Source of the DNA: an uncultured Carboxylicivirga sp.
GTDB taxonomy: Bacteria; Bacteroidota; Bacteroidia; Bacteroidales; Marinilabiliaceae
Reading direction: 5' to 3'
DNA: 64,000 nucleotides
Assembly: GCF_963668385.1 (NCBI RefSeq)
Contig: NZ_OY764327.1
Location: forward strand, 2,790,001 to 2,854,000
Shown here: in pieces, positions 1-8,773 of the stretch
Layout: the number at the start of each line of letters is the position of its first letter
How positions within the stretch are numbered: position 1 is the first letter of the stretch
Notes under the pieces: model-generated
What the model was told of the DNA's origin: nothing
Database searches by the model: none
Seen by the model: the letters and a program-made list of their open reading frames with translations, nothing else
Program-made: the position numbers and the translations under genes

Positions 1-1
1 G

Positions 2-304
2 CCAAACCCTCAGAACATCCTCTATTTATCGGTTAGTAGGGTATTTGGCTTGTATAAATCACAGGCTTTGCGTGAGGGTGACAAACCCCTGCCGGATGCC
101 ACGGTGGAATATTACCTAAAGAACAGCCCGGCTTTTATTTGCGACACCAAGAAGGTGTACTTTAAAAAGTTCGATGCTAAGAATGGTTATCCCGAATTAG
201 ATGAGAAAGGAAACAAGAAATTTACCTATACCTCGGCCTTTGTATTTTATCTGGACAAGCTGAATCTGAACATTGCCGATGAACATTTAAACGGGGAAAG
301 TTGA
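2..304 (+). CDS. Primase-helicase, C-terminal end only (gene enters from the left edge)
   Basis: The frame is open from the first bases, so this is the end of a gene whose body lies outside the window, not a short independent gene. The last 100 residues match the C-terminus of the complete primase-helicase at 59106-62210 almost residue for residue (shared SVSRVFGLYKSQALREGD and FVFYLDKLNL). By that homology it should be a DnaG-type zinc-finger/TOPRIM primase fused to a P-loop helicase, acting in replication of a mobile element. It is followed by a terminator, an iteron field, an XRE regulator and an R-M operon, the same order as around the 59-64 kb copy. Confidence 0.85.
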   Translation, partial: PNPQNILYLSVSRVFGLYKSQALREGDKPLPDATVEYYLKNSPAFICDTKKVYFKKFDAKNGYPELDEKGNKKFTYTSAFVFYLDKLNLNIADEHLNGES

Positions 305-327
305 AGCGGGAAAGAATTAAAAGACGG

Positions 328-365
328 AAGGGTTTCTGGACAAAAAACAGAAACCCTTTCTTTTT
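328..365 (+). terminator. Intrinsic terminator after primase-helicase
   Basis: An 11-bp stem AAGGGTTTCTG / CAGAAACCCTT (328-338 with 348-358) is followed by CTTTTT. It closes the primase transcript before the iteron region. Confidence 0.8.
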
Positions 366-398
366 GCACTTGAAATCAAGTTTTACCATGCAAAACTG

Positions 399-640
399 GT
401 TACTTTAGTTACTTTAATTACTTTATTGAGTGATATTAATTGAATAATAAGAGATTAGAAGGTGTTTTCCATTAAAGTAATGTTACTTTAGGTTACTTTA
501 AGTTACTTTAAAAAACGGCCAAAGACGATTAGGGTACTTTAATTGAGGCTAAGGTACTTTAAGAACTTTGTAGAAACACAGGGCTTATAAATTTATAAAA
601 CAGCAACTTAACCTCATTAAAGTAACTAAAGTAACTAAAG
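399..640. repeat. 9-bp iteron field GTTACTTTA (putative replication origin or regulator-binding region)
   Basis: Three head-to-tail 9-bp units lie at 399-407, 408-416 and 417-425 (GTTACTTTA, GTTACTTTA, ATTACTTTA). Three more are spaced 10 bp apart at 482, 492 and 502. Two GGTACTTTA variants lie at 533 and 553. Inverted copies (TAAAGTAAC) lie at 618-635. The 305-766 gap holds no gene. The layout is copied, with a different unit sequence, at 62353-62585. Iterons beside a primase-helicase gene suggest an origin, but operator sites are also possible. Confidence 0.75.
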
Positions 641-766
641 TTCGGGTAATGTAGGTTTATTTAGGATAAAAACTAGCTCCAAATTATTTTGCAGAGTATT
701 TAGTATTTTCATTTTAGTTTTATAAATTAGCCTCATGGTTAAAAAAATACACGTAATTTGCGTATT

Positions 767-985
767 ATGGCTGAACGAAAGCAGATAAATAGGTTGAAAA
801 TTGTTCTGGCTGAGCAGAATAAAACAAATAAATGGTTGGCTGAACAGTTGGGGAAAAGTTTAACCACGGTTTCGAGGTGGTGTACCAATGAATCGCAGCC
901 CGGTATTGAAACCATGATTGAAATAGCAGCGAAACTTAATGTTGATGCTAGAGAACTGATTGTATCAACCAAACATGAAAAATAA
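767..985 (+). CDS. XRE-family HTH regulator, probable R-M controller
   Basis: A 72-residue protein that is almost entirely one Cro/C1-type helix-turn-helix (LAEQLGKSLTTVSRWCTNES is the helix-turn-helix core). ATG 767 is preferred to the in-frame TTG at 758. It ends 12 bases before the methyltransferase gene, so it is probably co-transcribed with it. Small XRE proteins in this position commonly time R-M expression (controller proteins). Its counterpart at 62747-63025 precedes a type I R-M operon. Confidence 0.8.
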   Translation: MAERKQINRLKIVLAEQNKTNKWLAEQLGKSLTTVSRWCTNESQPGIETMIEIAAKLNVDARELIVSTKHEK

Positions 986-997
986 CACGAAGGAACA

Positions 998-2632
998 ATG
1001 CCAACGCTTAATTGGATAGGAAAAGATAAGGTGATTAACCACCACATGAATGTACCATATAAGATTTTAGACCATGTTTACGGGTTCGATAATGGAGAGC
1101 AAGCCCAAAAGGAAACCAATAGCGGAAACAAAATCATTCATGGCGACAACTTAGAAGCCCTAAAAGCTTTACTGCCCGAATACGAAGGAAAGATTAAATG
1201 CATTTATATAGACCCTCCATATAATACTGGAAACGAAGGGTGGGTTTATAACGATAACGTGAATGACCCCAAAATAAAAAAATGGCTAGGTGAAGTAGTT
1301 GGCAAAGAAAGTGAGGATTTGACGCGCCATGACAAATGGTTATGTATGATGTATCCTCGTTTGAAGTTGCTTCATAAGCTTCTTTCTGGCGATGGTTTTA
1401 TTGCCGTTTCAATTGACGACAACGAACTATACAATCTAGGTTTGTTATTAAATGAAATTTTTGGTGTTAGCAAGCGATTGGCTTGCATACCAGTAAAGGC
1501 TGAACCCTCTGGGGGAAAAGGGAAAGAAGCATTAAGAACTGGTCATGAGTATTTACTAATTTATTATAAGACCAACACAAATGGCCTAAAATATGAAACT
1601 AAAGATGTAGAAGGAACTGTACAAAAAGATAATTGGGGTGAATTTGTAAAAGGAAGAGAGCTTAGTAAATGGGGAAGTGAATCGTTAAGAGAAGATAGAG
1701 AAGAAATGTGGTATCCATTAATCGCTCCTGATGGAACAAAGGTCTATCCTATAAGGAATGATGGCAAAGAAGGTCGGTGGAGATGGGGGCAGAAAAATTC
1801 AAATATTCTTCAAATTCTTAAAGACCCGAATTACGCAGTTTGGGAAAAAAGGAAATATGACGAAGGTGTTCTGGTTAATGGGGAATCTGAGAGGTGGTTC
1901 CCTTATGAAAAGGTGCGTGAAAAAGAAAAATCATTTGGATGGAATACATGGTTAGATAAAATCGGATTTAACTCAGTAGGAACAAAACAAATAAAGGAAA
2001 TATTTACCGAGAAAGTTTTCGATACTCCAAAACCAATTGAACTTATTGAATGGGTTATAAATCTTATGGATGATGATGATGGCGTCGTTTTAGATTCATT
2101 TGTTGGTTCTGGTTCAACAGCTCATGCAGTACTAAGCCTTAATGCGAAAGATGGAGGTAATCGGAAATTCATTTTAATTGAAATGGAAGATTATGCCGAA
2201 AACATAACAGCCGAAAGAGTAAAAAGAGTTATAAAAGGGTATGGCGAAGATGGTAAAAATGTAGTAGGCACTGGTGGTAGCTTTGATTATTACCAATTGG
2301 GAAGACCCCTCTTCCTTGATAACGACATGCTAAATGAAGAAGTTAGCTTGGAGAAAATACGTGAGTATGTTTGGTTTTCAGAGACCCGCCAGCCATACAA
2401 GGCCGTAAACCAAAAAGAGGAACATCTTTTAGGAGTTAGCAATTCATCGGCGTATTACTTTTATTATTACAAAAACGAACTCACTACTTTGGATGACAGT
2501 TTTTTACGAAGAATGAAAACCAAAGCAGAGCAATACATCATTTATGCCGACAACTGTGTGTTAGATGACAGTTTGATGCAGAAATATCATATTACGTTTA
2601 AGAAAATCCCAAGGGATATAACCCGGTTTTAA
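998..2632 (+). CDS. mod: Type III restriction-modification DNA N6-adenine methyltransferase (Mod)
   Basis: A 544-residue beta-class DNA methyltransferase. The catalytic motif IDPPYNTG lies near residue 70, and the S-adenosylmethionine motif FVGSGSTAHAV comes later, near residue 365; this order (catalytic motif first) defines the beta class used by type III Mod subunits. The 250 residues between them should hold the target recognition domain. Mod methylates adenine in an asymmetric site and gives the Mod-Res complex its specificity. The res gene follows after two extra genes. Length is slightly short of the usual 600-700 residues but the motifs are complete. Confidence 0.92.
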   Translation: MPTLNWIGKDKVINHHMNVPYKILDHVYGFDNGEQAQKETNSGNKIIHGDNLEALKALLPEYEGKIKCIYIDPPYNTGNEGWVYNDNVNDPKIKKWLGEVVGKESEDLTRHDKWLCMMYPRLKLLHKLLSGDGFIAVSIDDNELYNLGLLLNEIFGVSKRLACIPVKAEPSGGKGKEALRTGHEYLLIYYKTNTNGLKYETKDVEGTVQKDNWGEFVKGRELSKWGSESLREDREEMWYPLIAPDGTKVYPIRNDGKEGRWRWGQKNSNILQILKDPNYAVWEKRKYDEGVLVNGESERWFPYEKVREKEKSFGWNTWLDKIGFNSVGTKQIKEIFTEKVFDTPKPIELIEWVINLMDDDDGVVLDSFVGSGSTAHAVLSLNAKDGGNRKFILIEMEDYAENITAERVKRVIKGYGEDGKNVVGTGGSFDYYQLGRPLFLDNDMLNEEVSLEKIREYVWFSETRQPYKAVNQKEEHLLGVSNSSAYYFYYYKNELTTLDDSFLRRMKTKAEQYIIYADNCVLDDSLMQKYHITFKKIPRDITRF

Positions 2633-2644
2633 ACCTGAACAGTT

Positions 2645-3748
2645 ATGATTGAATATATAGAAATAAAAGGTTTTAAATCAATAAAGCACTTAGAGTTGGA
2701 ACTAAAACCAATCAATGTGTTTATTGGAAGCAATGGTGCTGGGAAGAGTAATTTCGTGTCCTTTTTCAAGATGTTGGATGCTATTTACAATCGTCAATTA
2801 GCTCGTTTTGTTATTGACGAGAAAGCAGATAACATCCTTTATTTTGGCCGAAAGATTACTGAACATTTGTATGGAAAAATGATTTTCACCAAAGATGGGA
2901 ATTCAAACAATGCCTTTTGGTTCAAACTAGAACAAGATAGTCAAGGAGGACTATTTATTGGTGAAGAAGGATATGGCTATGATGTTTATAAGGATAATGA
3001 TTATCAAAATTATTTTAACTCTACAAATATTGAAGAGAGTAAAATCTCAACAATGTCTGGCCGACGCTATACTTACATAAACAATTATCTTTCAAATATT
3101 CAGATATATCATTTTCATGACACATCTGCAACTTCAATGCTACGTCGTGAATGTGACATCAATGATAACGATTCCCTAAAAACAGATGGACGAAATCTTC
3201 CGGCATTTCTATATTATTTGCAAGAAGAGCATCCAAAGGTTTTTAAACGCATTGAAAAAACAGTGAAATCCATAGCTCCTTATATCGACAGGTTTATTCT
3301 TCAACCTAAAAAGTTGAAGAAAAATGAAATTGAATTACGATGGGTAGAAAAAGGAGATTTAGATTCAAATTTCAATGCCTATCAGTTTTCAGATGGCACA
3401 TTGCGTTTCATTGCTCTAGCTACGGTGTTAATGCAGCCGGAGCCTCCTGCCGTTATAGTTATTGACGAACCTGAATTAGGGCTTCATCCGCAAGCAATAC
3501 AAAAACTGGCAGGTTTAATAAAACTGGCTTCAAATAAAACACAATTAATTATTTCAACCCAGTCTGTTAACCTTGTTGATTGCTTTGAAACAAACGACAT
3601 TGTTACCGTTGACCGAAGCACCATAGAAAATCAATCCATATTCAAACGCTTAGACGAAAGCAAGTTAAAAGGTTGGCTTGAAGAGCATACCCTTGGCGAA
3701 TTATGGGAACGAAATATTATTAACTCTGCTCAACCTTTTTCAAAATGA
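2645..3748 (+). CDS. AAA/ABC-type ATPase (AAA_21, OLD/RecF-like) inserted in the R-M operon
   Basis: A 367-residue ATPase. The N-terminus has the AAA_21 form IKGFKSIKHLEL followed by Walker A GSNGAGKSN (residues about 28-36), and the C-terminal half has Walker B VIVIDEPELGLHP (about 270). This is the SMC/ABC-like fold of OLD-family and RecF-like ATPases. It overlaps the following DUF4276-like gene by 4 bases (ATGA), so the pair is probably translationally coupled. ATPase-TOPRIM pairs of this kind are known in several antiphage systems. Its position between mod and res suggests that it modulates the restriction system or forms a second embedded defence module. Confidence 0.85.
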   Translation: MIEYIEIKGFKSIKHLELELKPINVFIGSNGAGKSNFVSFFKMLDAIYNRQLARFVIDEKADNILYFGRKITEHLYGKMIFTKDGNSNNAFWFKLEQDSQGGLFIGEEGYGYDVYKDNDYQNYFNSTNIEESKISTMSGRRYTYINNYLSNIQIYHFHDTSATSMLRRECDINDNDSLKTDGRNLPAFLYYLQEEHPKVFKRIEKTVKSIAPYIDRFILQPKKLKKNEIELRWVEKGDLDSNFNAYQFSDGTLRFIALATVLMQPEPPAVIVIDEPELGLHPQAIQKLAGLIKLASNKTQLIISTQSVNLVDCFETNDIVTVDRSTIENQSIFKRLDESKLKGWLEEHTLGELWERNIINSAQPFSK

Positions 3749-4401
3749 AGAGAATTATAATAATTGGTGAAGGGCCAACTGAGCAAATATTCTGTAACGA
3801 TGTTTTGCAACCAGTATTTAATGCTCATGACATATTTTTGGAAACGCCCAAAATTAAAAAGTCGAAAGGTGGCATAGTTGCTTGGGAGCATTTGAAAAAA
3901 CAAGTTGAGCTGCACCTTAAAGATACAGGGGTTTATGTCACTACCCTAATCGACTATTATGGCATACATCCCTTTCACGCATTTCCTAAATGGGAAGAAG
4001 CAAAAGCAATTGTAAACAAAAGTGATAGAATAACATTTCTTGAGAATTCAATGCTTGAAGAAATTGACGAATCAATTCGATATAGATTTATTCCCTATAT
4101 CCAGTTACATGAGTTTGAAGCATTACTTTTCAGTGACATTTCAGTCATAGAGGATAATTTTGAATCCGATGAGTTTAAAGACTATGATTATCTTTTGGAG
4201 ACTGATAAAGCTTTTAGTAATCCTGAGAATATTAACGATGGAAAAACAACCGCTCCGTCAAAAAGGTTGGATAGAATTATTGATGATTACAGTAAGGTGG
4301 TATATGGTTCGTTGTTGGCACAGGAAATTGGTGTGGATAAAATTCGGGAAAAATGCCCACGTTTTAACAATTGGATTGAACAGTTATTAACAATTGAATA
4401 G
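3745..4401 (+). CDS. DUF4276-like protein, TOPRIM-type partner of the ATPase
   Basis: A 218-residue protein opening with a beta strand and the acidic motif IIIIGEGPTEQ, typical of DUF4276 proteins, which resemble the TOPRIM nuclease part of OLD proteins. The following FIPYIQLHEFEALLF segment is also characteristic of the family. Inferred role: metal-dependent nuclease or regulatory partner of the ATPase encoded immediately upstream (4-base overlap). Family assignment is from motif memory, so the nuclease role is tentative. Confidence 0.72.
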   Translation: MKRIIIIGEGPTEQIFCNDVLQPVFNAHDIFLETPKIKKSKGGIVAWEHLKKQVELHLKDTGVYVTTLIDYYGIHPFHAFPKWEEAKAIVNKSDRITFLENSMLEEIDESIRYRFIPYIQLHEFEALLFSDISVIEDNFESDEFKDYDYLLETDKAFSNPENINDGKTTAPSKRLDRIIDDYSKVVYGSLLAQEIGVDKIREKCPRFNNWIEQLLTIE

Positions 4402-4422
4402 TAACGACAAACTCATAGAAAA

Positions 4423-7104
4423 GTGGAATTAAAACCATATCAACAACAAGTAATTAACGACTTAGATAAGTTTCTTGAATATTTAAACACCTTTCAGGAT
4501 TCTGCAAAAGCGTTTAATCAATTTTGGGAAGATAAAGTAGGGAAATACCAAGCCAACTTAGATGGCTCCTATTCAGGCATGCGCCCTTACAAAAACAATA
4601 TTCCGGGAGCTACACATATTGCTATCAAAGTCCCAACAGCAGGGGGCAAAACTTTTATTGCTTGTAATGCACTTCATTCAATTTTCAAGTCGTTTGATGT
4701 TACAAGACCTAAAGCAGTCGTATGGTTGGTTCCTTGGTCGAATCTTTTGCAGCAAACAGCCGGACATCTATCAAACCCCACACATCCTTACAGAGAGAAA
4801 CTGAATGCTCTATTTGGCAATAGGGTCGAGGTCTTTGAAAAAGAGGAATTATTACAGGGCGCCGGATTTAATCCAACCTCGGCAAAAGAACAGCTGAATA
4901 TTTTTGTGTTCAATTTCAGCAGCATCCGAATTAATTCAACAAAAAAGGATGACCGTAAGGTATATGAGCAAAATGGAGCTTTAGAACAATTTCGGGGTTT
5001 TGTTGATAAGGATTTAGTGATTGATGACACCGATGAAACGGCTTTGATAAATGTGATACGGTCATTAAATCCTGTTGTCGTGGTTGACGAAAGCCACAAT
5101 GCCGAAAGCGTATTAAGTGTGGAGATGCTGAATAATCTGAATCCCTCTGTAGTTTTGGATTTAACAGCAACTCCTAAAGAAAACAGCAACATCATCAGCT
5201 TTGTGAATGCAATGGCTCTCAAAAAAGAGCACATGGTAAAGCTTCCAGTAATTGTTTACAACCACCATAAAAAGGAAGAGGTAATTACCAGTGCTTTGCA
5301 TTTGCAACGACAACTGGAGTTGCTGGCCATTGAGGAAGAAAAAGTGACAGGCAAATACATCCGCCCCATCATTCTATTCCAAGCGCAATCGAATATTAAG
5401 GGAAAGGACAACACAACCTACATTCACATCAAAGAGCAATTAACGAAACTGAGGATTCCCGAAGAGCAAATCAAAATCAAAGTGAGTGGTTTGGATGAGT
5501 TAAAGGGTATCAATCTGATGGCCAAGGATTGCGAAGTCCGTTATATCATTACTGTCAATGCGCTTAAAGAAGGATGGGATTGTCCCAATGCCTATATTTT
5601 GGCTTCATTGGCTGATAAGTCATCAGCAGTGGATGTGGAGCAAATTTTAGGTCGTGTTCTCCGCCAACCACACGTAACCAAACACCAAAGCCCATTGCTT
5701 AACCTTTCATTTGTATTATCGGCGAGTTCCAAATTTCAGGAGACCTTGGATAATATTGTGAAAGCCTTACAAGATTCAGGCTTTAGCAAAGAGGACTATT
5801 ATGCTGAAGAAGAGCCTGAGGTTGAATTGACCAACAATGAGGTACTACAACAAGAGCTATTTGGAACAAGCCCGGTGTCTTCTGGTAATTCAGAAGATGG
5901 TAAGGTTCCTGTTGACGAAATTAACATTGACGAAATTGATTTTGACCCAAATGTCGAGTTGGATTCCAACCAGATAGGAAGTACAACTGATATTGTTAAG
6001 CAAATTACTCAAAAGGGCGAATCAGAGGGTAAATCATTCGAGCAAAAAGCAGAATCCTACACAGAAGATAATACTGACTATTTATTACGGGAAATGGGTA
6101 AACAGCCAAAGAAATATAGAATTGAAGACCCTTTTGTTGATGTGGTAAACGACTTGGCAATTCCTCAGTTCTATCGAAAAGTTCCGGCAGATGAACTGCA
6201 TGACACCATCATGTTTGAGGAATTGAAGCAGGAGGAGCAATTATTGAACCGCAACAGTCTTTTAAAAGGTTTTAAGCTTGCTTCCAAAAGCACCGAAATT
6301 AATTTCGATGACACGGCTACCGAAGTATTTCAGGTGGATTACAACGAATCGAAGCATACTGCAACAAAACAAAAAGTTTCAATAAGAGCAAAAGCCATTC
6401 TTGTTGATACAATTCTGGCTAAGCCCAAAGAGAATCAGATTAAAGACATCACACAGCTCATCGTCCGTAAATTGGGCGACATGACCCCTATTTCGCATGA
6501 AGACATTACAAAGTATGTGACCCGTGTTTTTGAGGATTTAAACAACGACCAAATACGTGACATTATCAACAATGAATTCTTGTACATCAGCAAGATAAAG
6601 GCAAAAGTAAGAGAACTTGAATCGGAATACGCAAGAGAGCAGTTTCAAAGGCTTTTAGATACCAATAACATCTTGGTAAAACCAAGCTTTAGGTTCCCCA
6701 ATGAATTAACTCAGATAAGCCCAAGTATTGCCATCGACAAGTCGCTATACGAAGCAGAAGCCTCAATGAATGGATTTGAGCAGGAGGTAATCATGAATAT
6801 TGCATCTCTTGAAAATGTGGTGTTCTGGCACCGAAATGTTGAGAAACGTGGATTTGCCTTAAACGGATTTGAAAGCAATCATTATCCTGACTTCATTATT
6901 TTTACCAGAAATGGAAACCTGATTCTCCTTGAAACAAAGGGCGACCATTTGGATAACGATGAAAGTCGTGCCAAAAACCTACTTGGTAAAAAGTGGGCAG
7001 AAAAAGCCGGAGACAATTTCAAGTATTTCATGGTATTTCAAAAGAAGGAAGTGCCAGATACTTATACGGCACAGTCAATTACAGAGATTGTAAGGATGTT
7101 GTAA
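4423..7104 (+). CDS. res: Type III restriction endonuclease subunit (Res): SF2 helicase plus PD-(D/E)xK nuclease
   Basis: An 893-residue protein starting at GTG 4423. Superfamily 2 helicase motifs are complete: Walker A VPTAGGKT (about residue 70), DESHN (about 221, the DEAH-box variant) and motif VI QILGRVLRQP (about 407). The C-terminus carries the nuclease core PDFIIF followed by LLETKG (about 822-838), a PD-(D/E)xK arrangement. With Mod it cuts DNA after ATP-dependent communication between two inversely oriented sites. It is the last gene of the mod-ATPase-DUF4276-res operon and appears intact. Confidence 0.92.
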   Translation: MELKPYQQQVINDLDKFLEYLNTFQDSAKAFNQFWEDKVGKYQANLDGSYSGMRPYKNNIPGATHIAIKVPTAGGKTFIACNALHSIFKSFDVTRPKAVVWLVPWSNLLQQTAGHLSNPTHPYREKLNALFGNRVEVFEKEELLQGAGFNPTSAKEQLNIFVFNFSSIRINSTKKDDRKVYEQNGALEQFRGFVDKDLVIDDTDETALINVIRSLNPVVVVDESHNAESVLSVEMLNNLNPSVVLDLTATPKENSNIISFVNAMALKKEHMVKLPVIVYNHHKKEEVITSALHLQRQLELLAIEEEKVTGKYIRPIILFQAQSNIKGKDNTTYIHIKEQLTKLRIPEEQIKIKVSGLDELKGINLMAKDCEVRYIITVNALKEGWDCPNAYILASLADKSSAVDVEQILGRVLRQPHVTKHQSPLLNLSFVLSASSKFQETLDNIVKALQDSGFSKEDYYAEEEPEVELTNNEVLQQELFGTSPVSSGNSEDGKVPVDEINIDEIDFDPNVELDSNQIGSTTDIVKQITQKGESEGKSFEQKAESYTEDNTDYLLREMGKQPKKYRIEDPFVDVVNDLAIPQFYRKVPADELHDTIMFEELKQEEQLLNRNSLLKGFKLASKSTEINFDDTATEVFQVDYNESKHTATKQKVSIRAKAILVDTILAKPKENQIKDITQLIVRKLGDMTPISHEDITKYVTRVFEDLNNDQIRDIINNEFLYISKIKAKVRELESEYAREQFQRLLDTNNILVKPSFRFPNELTQISPSIAIDKSLYEAEASMNGFEQEVIMNIASLENVVFWHRNVEKRGFALNGFESNHYPDFIIFTRNGNLILLETKGDHLDNDESRAKNLLGKKWAEKAGDNFKYFMVFQKKEVPDTYTAQSITEIVRML

Positions 7105-7120
7105 TTTAATCAACAAAATA

Positions 7121-7297
7121 ATGAGGAACAGAATCTGGACAGAATTAACACAAGCTAAACACAGTGCCGAATTTGCATCACTCTATTCAGATAGGCAAAG
7201 AACGATTCTTCGCATTTTTAATATTGGAATATTAGCCTTTTCATCTGCTGGCATTATGGGCTGGAAACTTTGGCAACATTTACCATTAATGGCTTGA
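7121..7297 (+). CDS. 58-residue small membrane protein, possibly a truncated N-terminus
   Basis: This ORF begins 17 bases after res. It has a polar N-terminal half and one hydrophobic segment (IGILAFSSAGIMGWKLW), and ends abruptly with LPLMA and TGA. The sequence looks like the start of a longer multi-pass membrane protein that lost its remainder, so it may be a remnant at the edge of the inserted R-M module rather than a working gene. No family was recognised with confidence. Confidence 0.45.
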   Translation: MRNRIWTELTQAKHSAEFASLYSDRQRTILRIFNIGILAFSSAGIMGWKLWQHLPLMA

Positions 7298-7330
7298 ATT
7301 ATTAACGCACTGTTTTTTGTAATCTTGCAA

Positions 7331-7744
7331 ATGAAAGAAGATATTGACAAACAACTCCAAACCCGGAACATCAAACCAACTTCTATGCGACAGTTGGTTT
7401 TGCAGGTCTTGACTGAACAAAAAACAGCCATAAGTTTACCGGAGCTGGAAAACAAATTTGAAAAGGCGGACAAGACCACATTGTACCGAACGCTTAAAAC
7501 TTTTGTAGAAAACAAGCTAATTCACAGCATCGATGATGGCACGGGTTCGGTAAAATATGCTTTGTGCCAAGAAGCCTGTGAATGCCACCCCGAAGACCTT
7601 CATGTTCATTTTTTATGTACCGTTTGTGGGCAGACTTATTGCCTTACAGATGTAGCCGTTCCCAAAATTAATTTACCAGCCAAATTTCAACTAGAAAGTG
7701 TGAACATGGTAGTGAGAGGGGTGTGTCCCAGCTGCGACAAATAA
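7331..7744 (+). CDS. Fur-family metal-responsive repressor
   Basis: A 137-residue protein. The N-terminal winged helix (TSMRQLVLQVLTEQ, then KTTLYRTLKTF as the recognition helix) is typical of Fur/Zur/PerR. The C-terminal half is rich in metal ligands: CQEACECHPEDLHVHFLC, then two CxxC pairs (CTVC and CPSC) that form a structural zinc site. ATG 7331 is preferred to the TTG at 7325. It heads the metal-efflux locus and probably represses it. Which metal is sensed cannot be read from the sequence; zinc is a reasonable guess given the neighbouring CzcA/CzcD-type exporters. Confidence 0.88.
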   Translation: MKEDIDKQLQTRNIKPTSMRQLVLQVLTEQKTAISLPELENKFEKADKTTLYRTLKTFVENKLIHSIDDGTGSVKYALCQEACECHPEDLHVHFLCTVCGQTYCLTDVAVPKINLPAKFQLESVNMVVRGVCPSCDK

Positions 7745-7815
7745 ACTTTGCAACCCGGTTGCATCAACTTTTTTATATCTTTGGCGTTATATAATTGATT
7801 AATCTTTAGAAGCAG

Positions 7816-8214
7816 GTGAATTTTAAAGGACAACATATAGAAAGGATATTTACCTTTTTGGCTGGGCTGATTATATTGGCTCATACTGTTGTGCCGCATC
7901 ATCACCATTTTGAGATTTCGCACTCATCTGAAGAGGAATCGGCCTGTGAGTTGCCTGTTCATGGGCAAAATCAGGAAAAGCCAGACACACATTGTCACGC
8001 ATTTAATATTCTGGTATCAGAAAGGACTAGCACCATATCTTTAAACAAGTCTTTATCTGACCATCTCAATTTTTTCACAGCTGGAGTTGTAATTCAAATC
8101 GAAACTCCACCTGTAATCGACATTTCCACAACCTTTTTGGGCAACCATGCCATTTTCAAAAAACAATATTTCTATACCGCCCACTTACTTCGGGCACCTC
8201 CTGCAATTGCTTAA
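7816..8214 (+). CDS. Small His-rich membrane-anchored protein of the metal-efflux locus
   Basis: A 132-residue protein from GTG 7816. A hydrophobic N-terminal segment (IFTFLAGLIILAHTVV) is followed at once by PHHHHFEISH and further His/Cys residues (CELPVHG, DTHCHAF), so the mature part should be periplasmic and able to bind metal. Small His-rich proteins often sit upstream of RND metal pumps in Bacteroidota; a role in periplasmic metal binding or delivery is inferred from this context. Confidence 0.65.
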   Translation: MNFKGQHIERIFTFLAGLIILAHTVVPHHHHFEISHSSEEESACELPVHGQNQEKPDTHCHAFNILVSERTSTISLNKSLSDHLNFFTAGVVIQIETPPVIDISTTFLGNHAIFKKQYFYTAHLLRAPPAIA

Positions 8215-8278
8215 CTTTTGTTTCAATTAACAGGCCGGCAAAACAGCTGGTCTGCATGTTTATCTTAATCTTTTTGAC

Positions 8279-8737
8279 ATGAAAAAGAAGAAGTTAAGCA
8301 AGCATCAATTACGGGAAAAACAGGAAATCGAGGACAAAAAGTTTAATCGAACACTGATTATCAGTTTTAGCATATTGATAGTTGTCACATTTTCTGTTCT
8401 GACTTTCTACACCTATGGCTGCGATACCAGGTTTCTGTATCACAAATGGGCTTGGTATGGTAAGGAAATTCCGGGTGAATGGGCTTGTATGAATGGCAAT
8501 AATTTAACGATGCATAAATCTTCAAAAGTCGCTTATAATAAAAAGGCATACTATTTCTGTAGCCAGGAATGTTTCAATCACCTAACAAAACACTTTGCAG
8601 AAGTTGGGATGGTTCCCGATGCTTTTTCAGGCGATTCAATCAACAAAGCCGATGCCTTAATCGGGTTAAAAGAAAAAGGAAAACCTGAATTGGCTTACTT
8701 TAAAAATCAGCAAACATTTAAAAAGTATTATGAGTAG
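8279..8737 (+). CDS. Membrane-anchored TRASH-like metal-binding protein
   Basis: A 152-residue protein with a lysine-rich cytoplasmic start, one membrane segment (TLIISFSILIVVTFSVLTF) and a C-terminal domain with WACMNGNNL and YYFCSQECFNH. The Cys-x19-22-Cys-x3-Cys pattern is that of TRASH-type metal-binding domains associated with copper and other heavy-metal handling. It lies just upstream of the RND pump gene and probably passes metal to it or senses it. The substrate is unknown. Confidence 0.72.
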   Translation: MKKKKLSKHQLREKQEIEDKKFNRTLIISFSILIVVTFSVLTFYTYGCDTRFLYHKWAWYGKEIPGEWACMNGNNLTMHKSSKVAYNKKAYYFCSQECFNHLTKHFAEVGMVPDAFSGDSINKADALIGLKEKGKPELAYFKNQQTFKKYYE

Positions 8738-8773
8738 GATAAATAGAGTTTTAACAAATAAAATCAATAAGAA

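Noticed and set aside
50..304. Independent 84-residue gene starting at TTG 50
   Set aside because: The frame is open to the window edge and matches the C-terminus of the primase-helicase at 59106.
6379..6400. RAKAI match in the Res protein as another copy of the shared motif
   Set aside because: Only IRAKAI is shared, without the KQ part, in an unrelated protein region; taken as chance.
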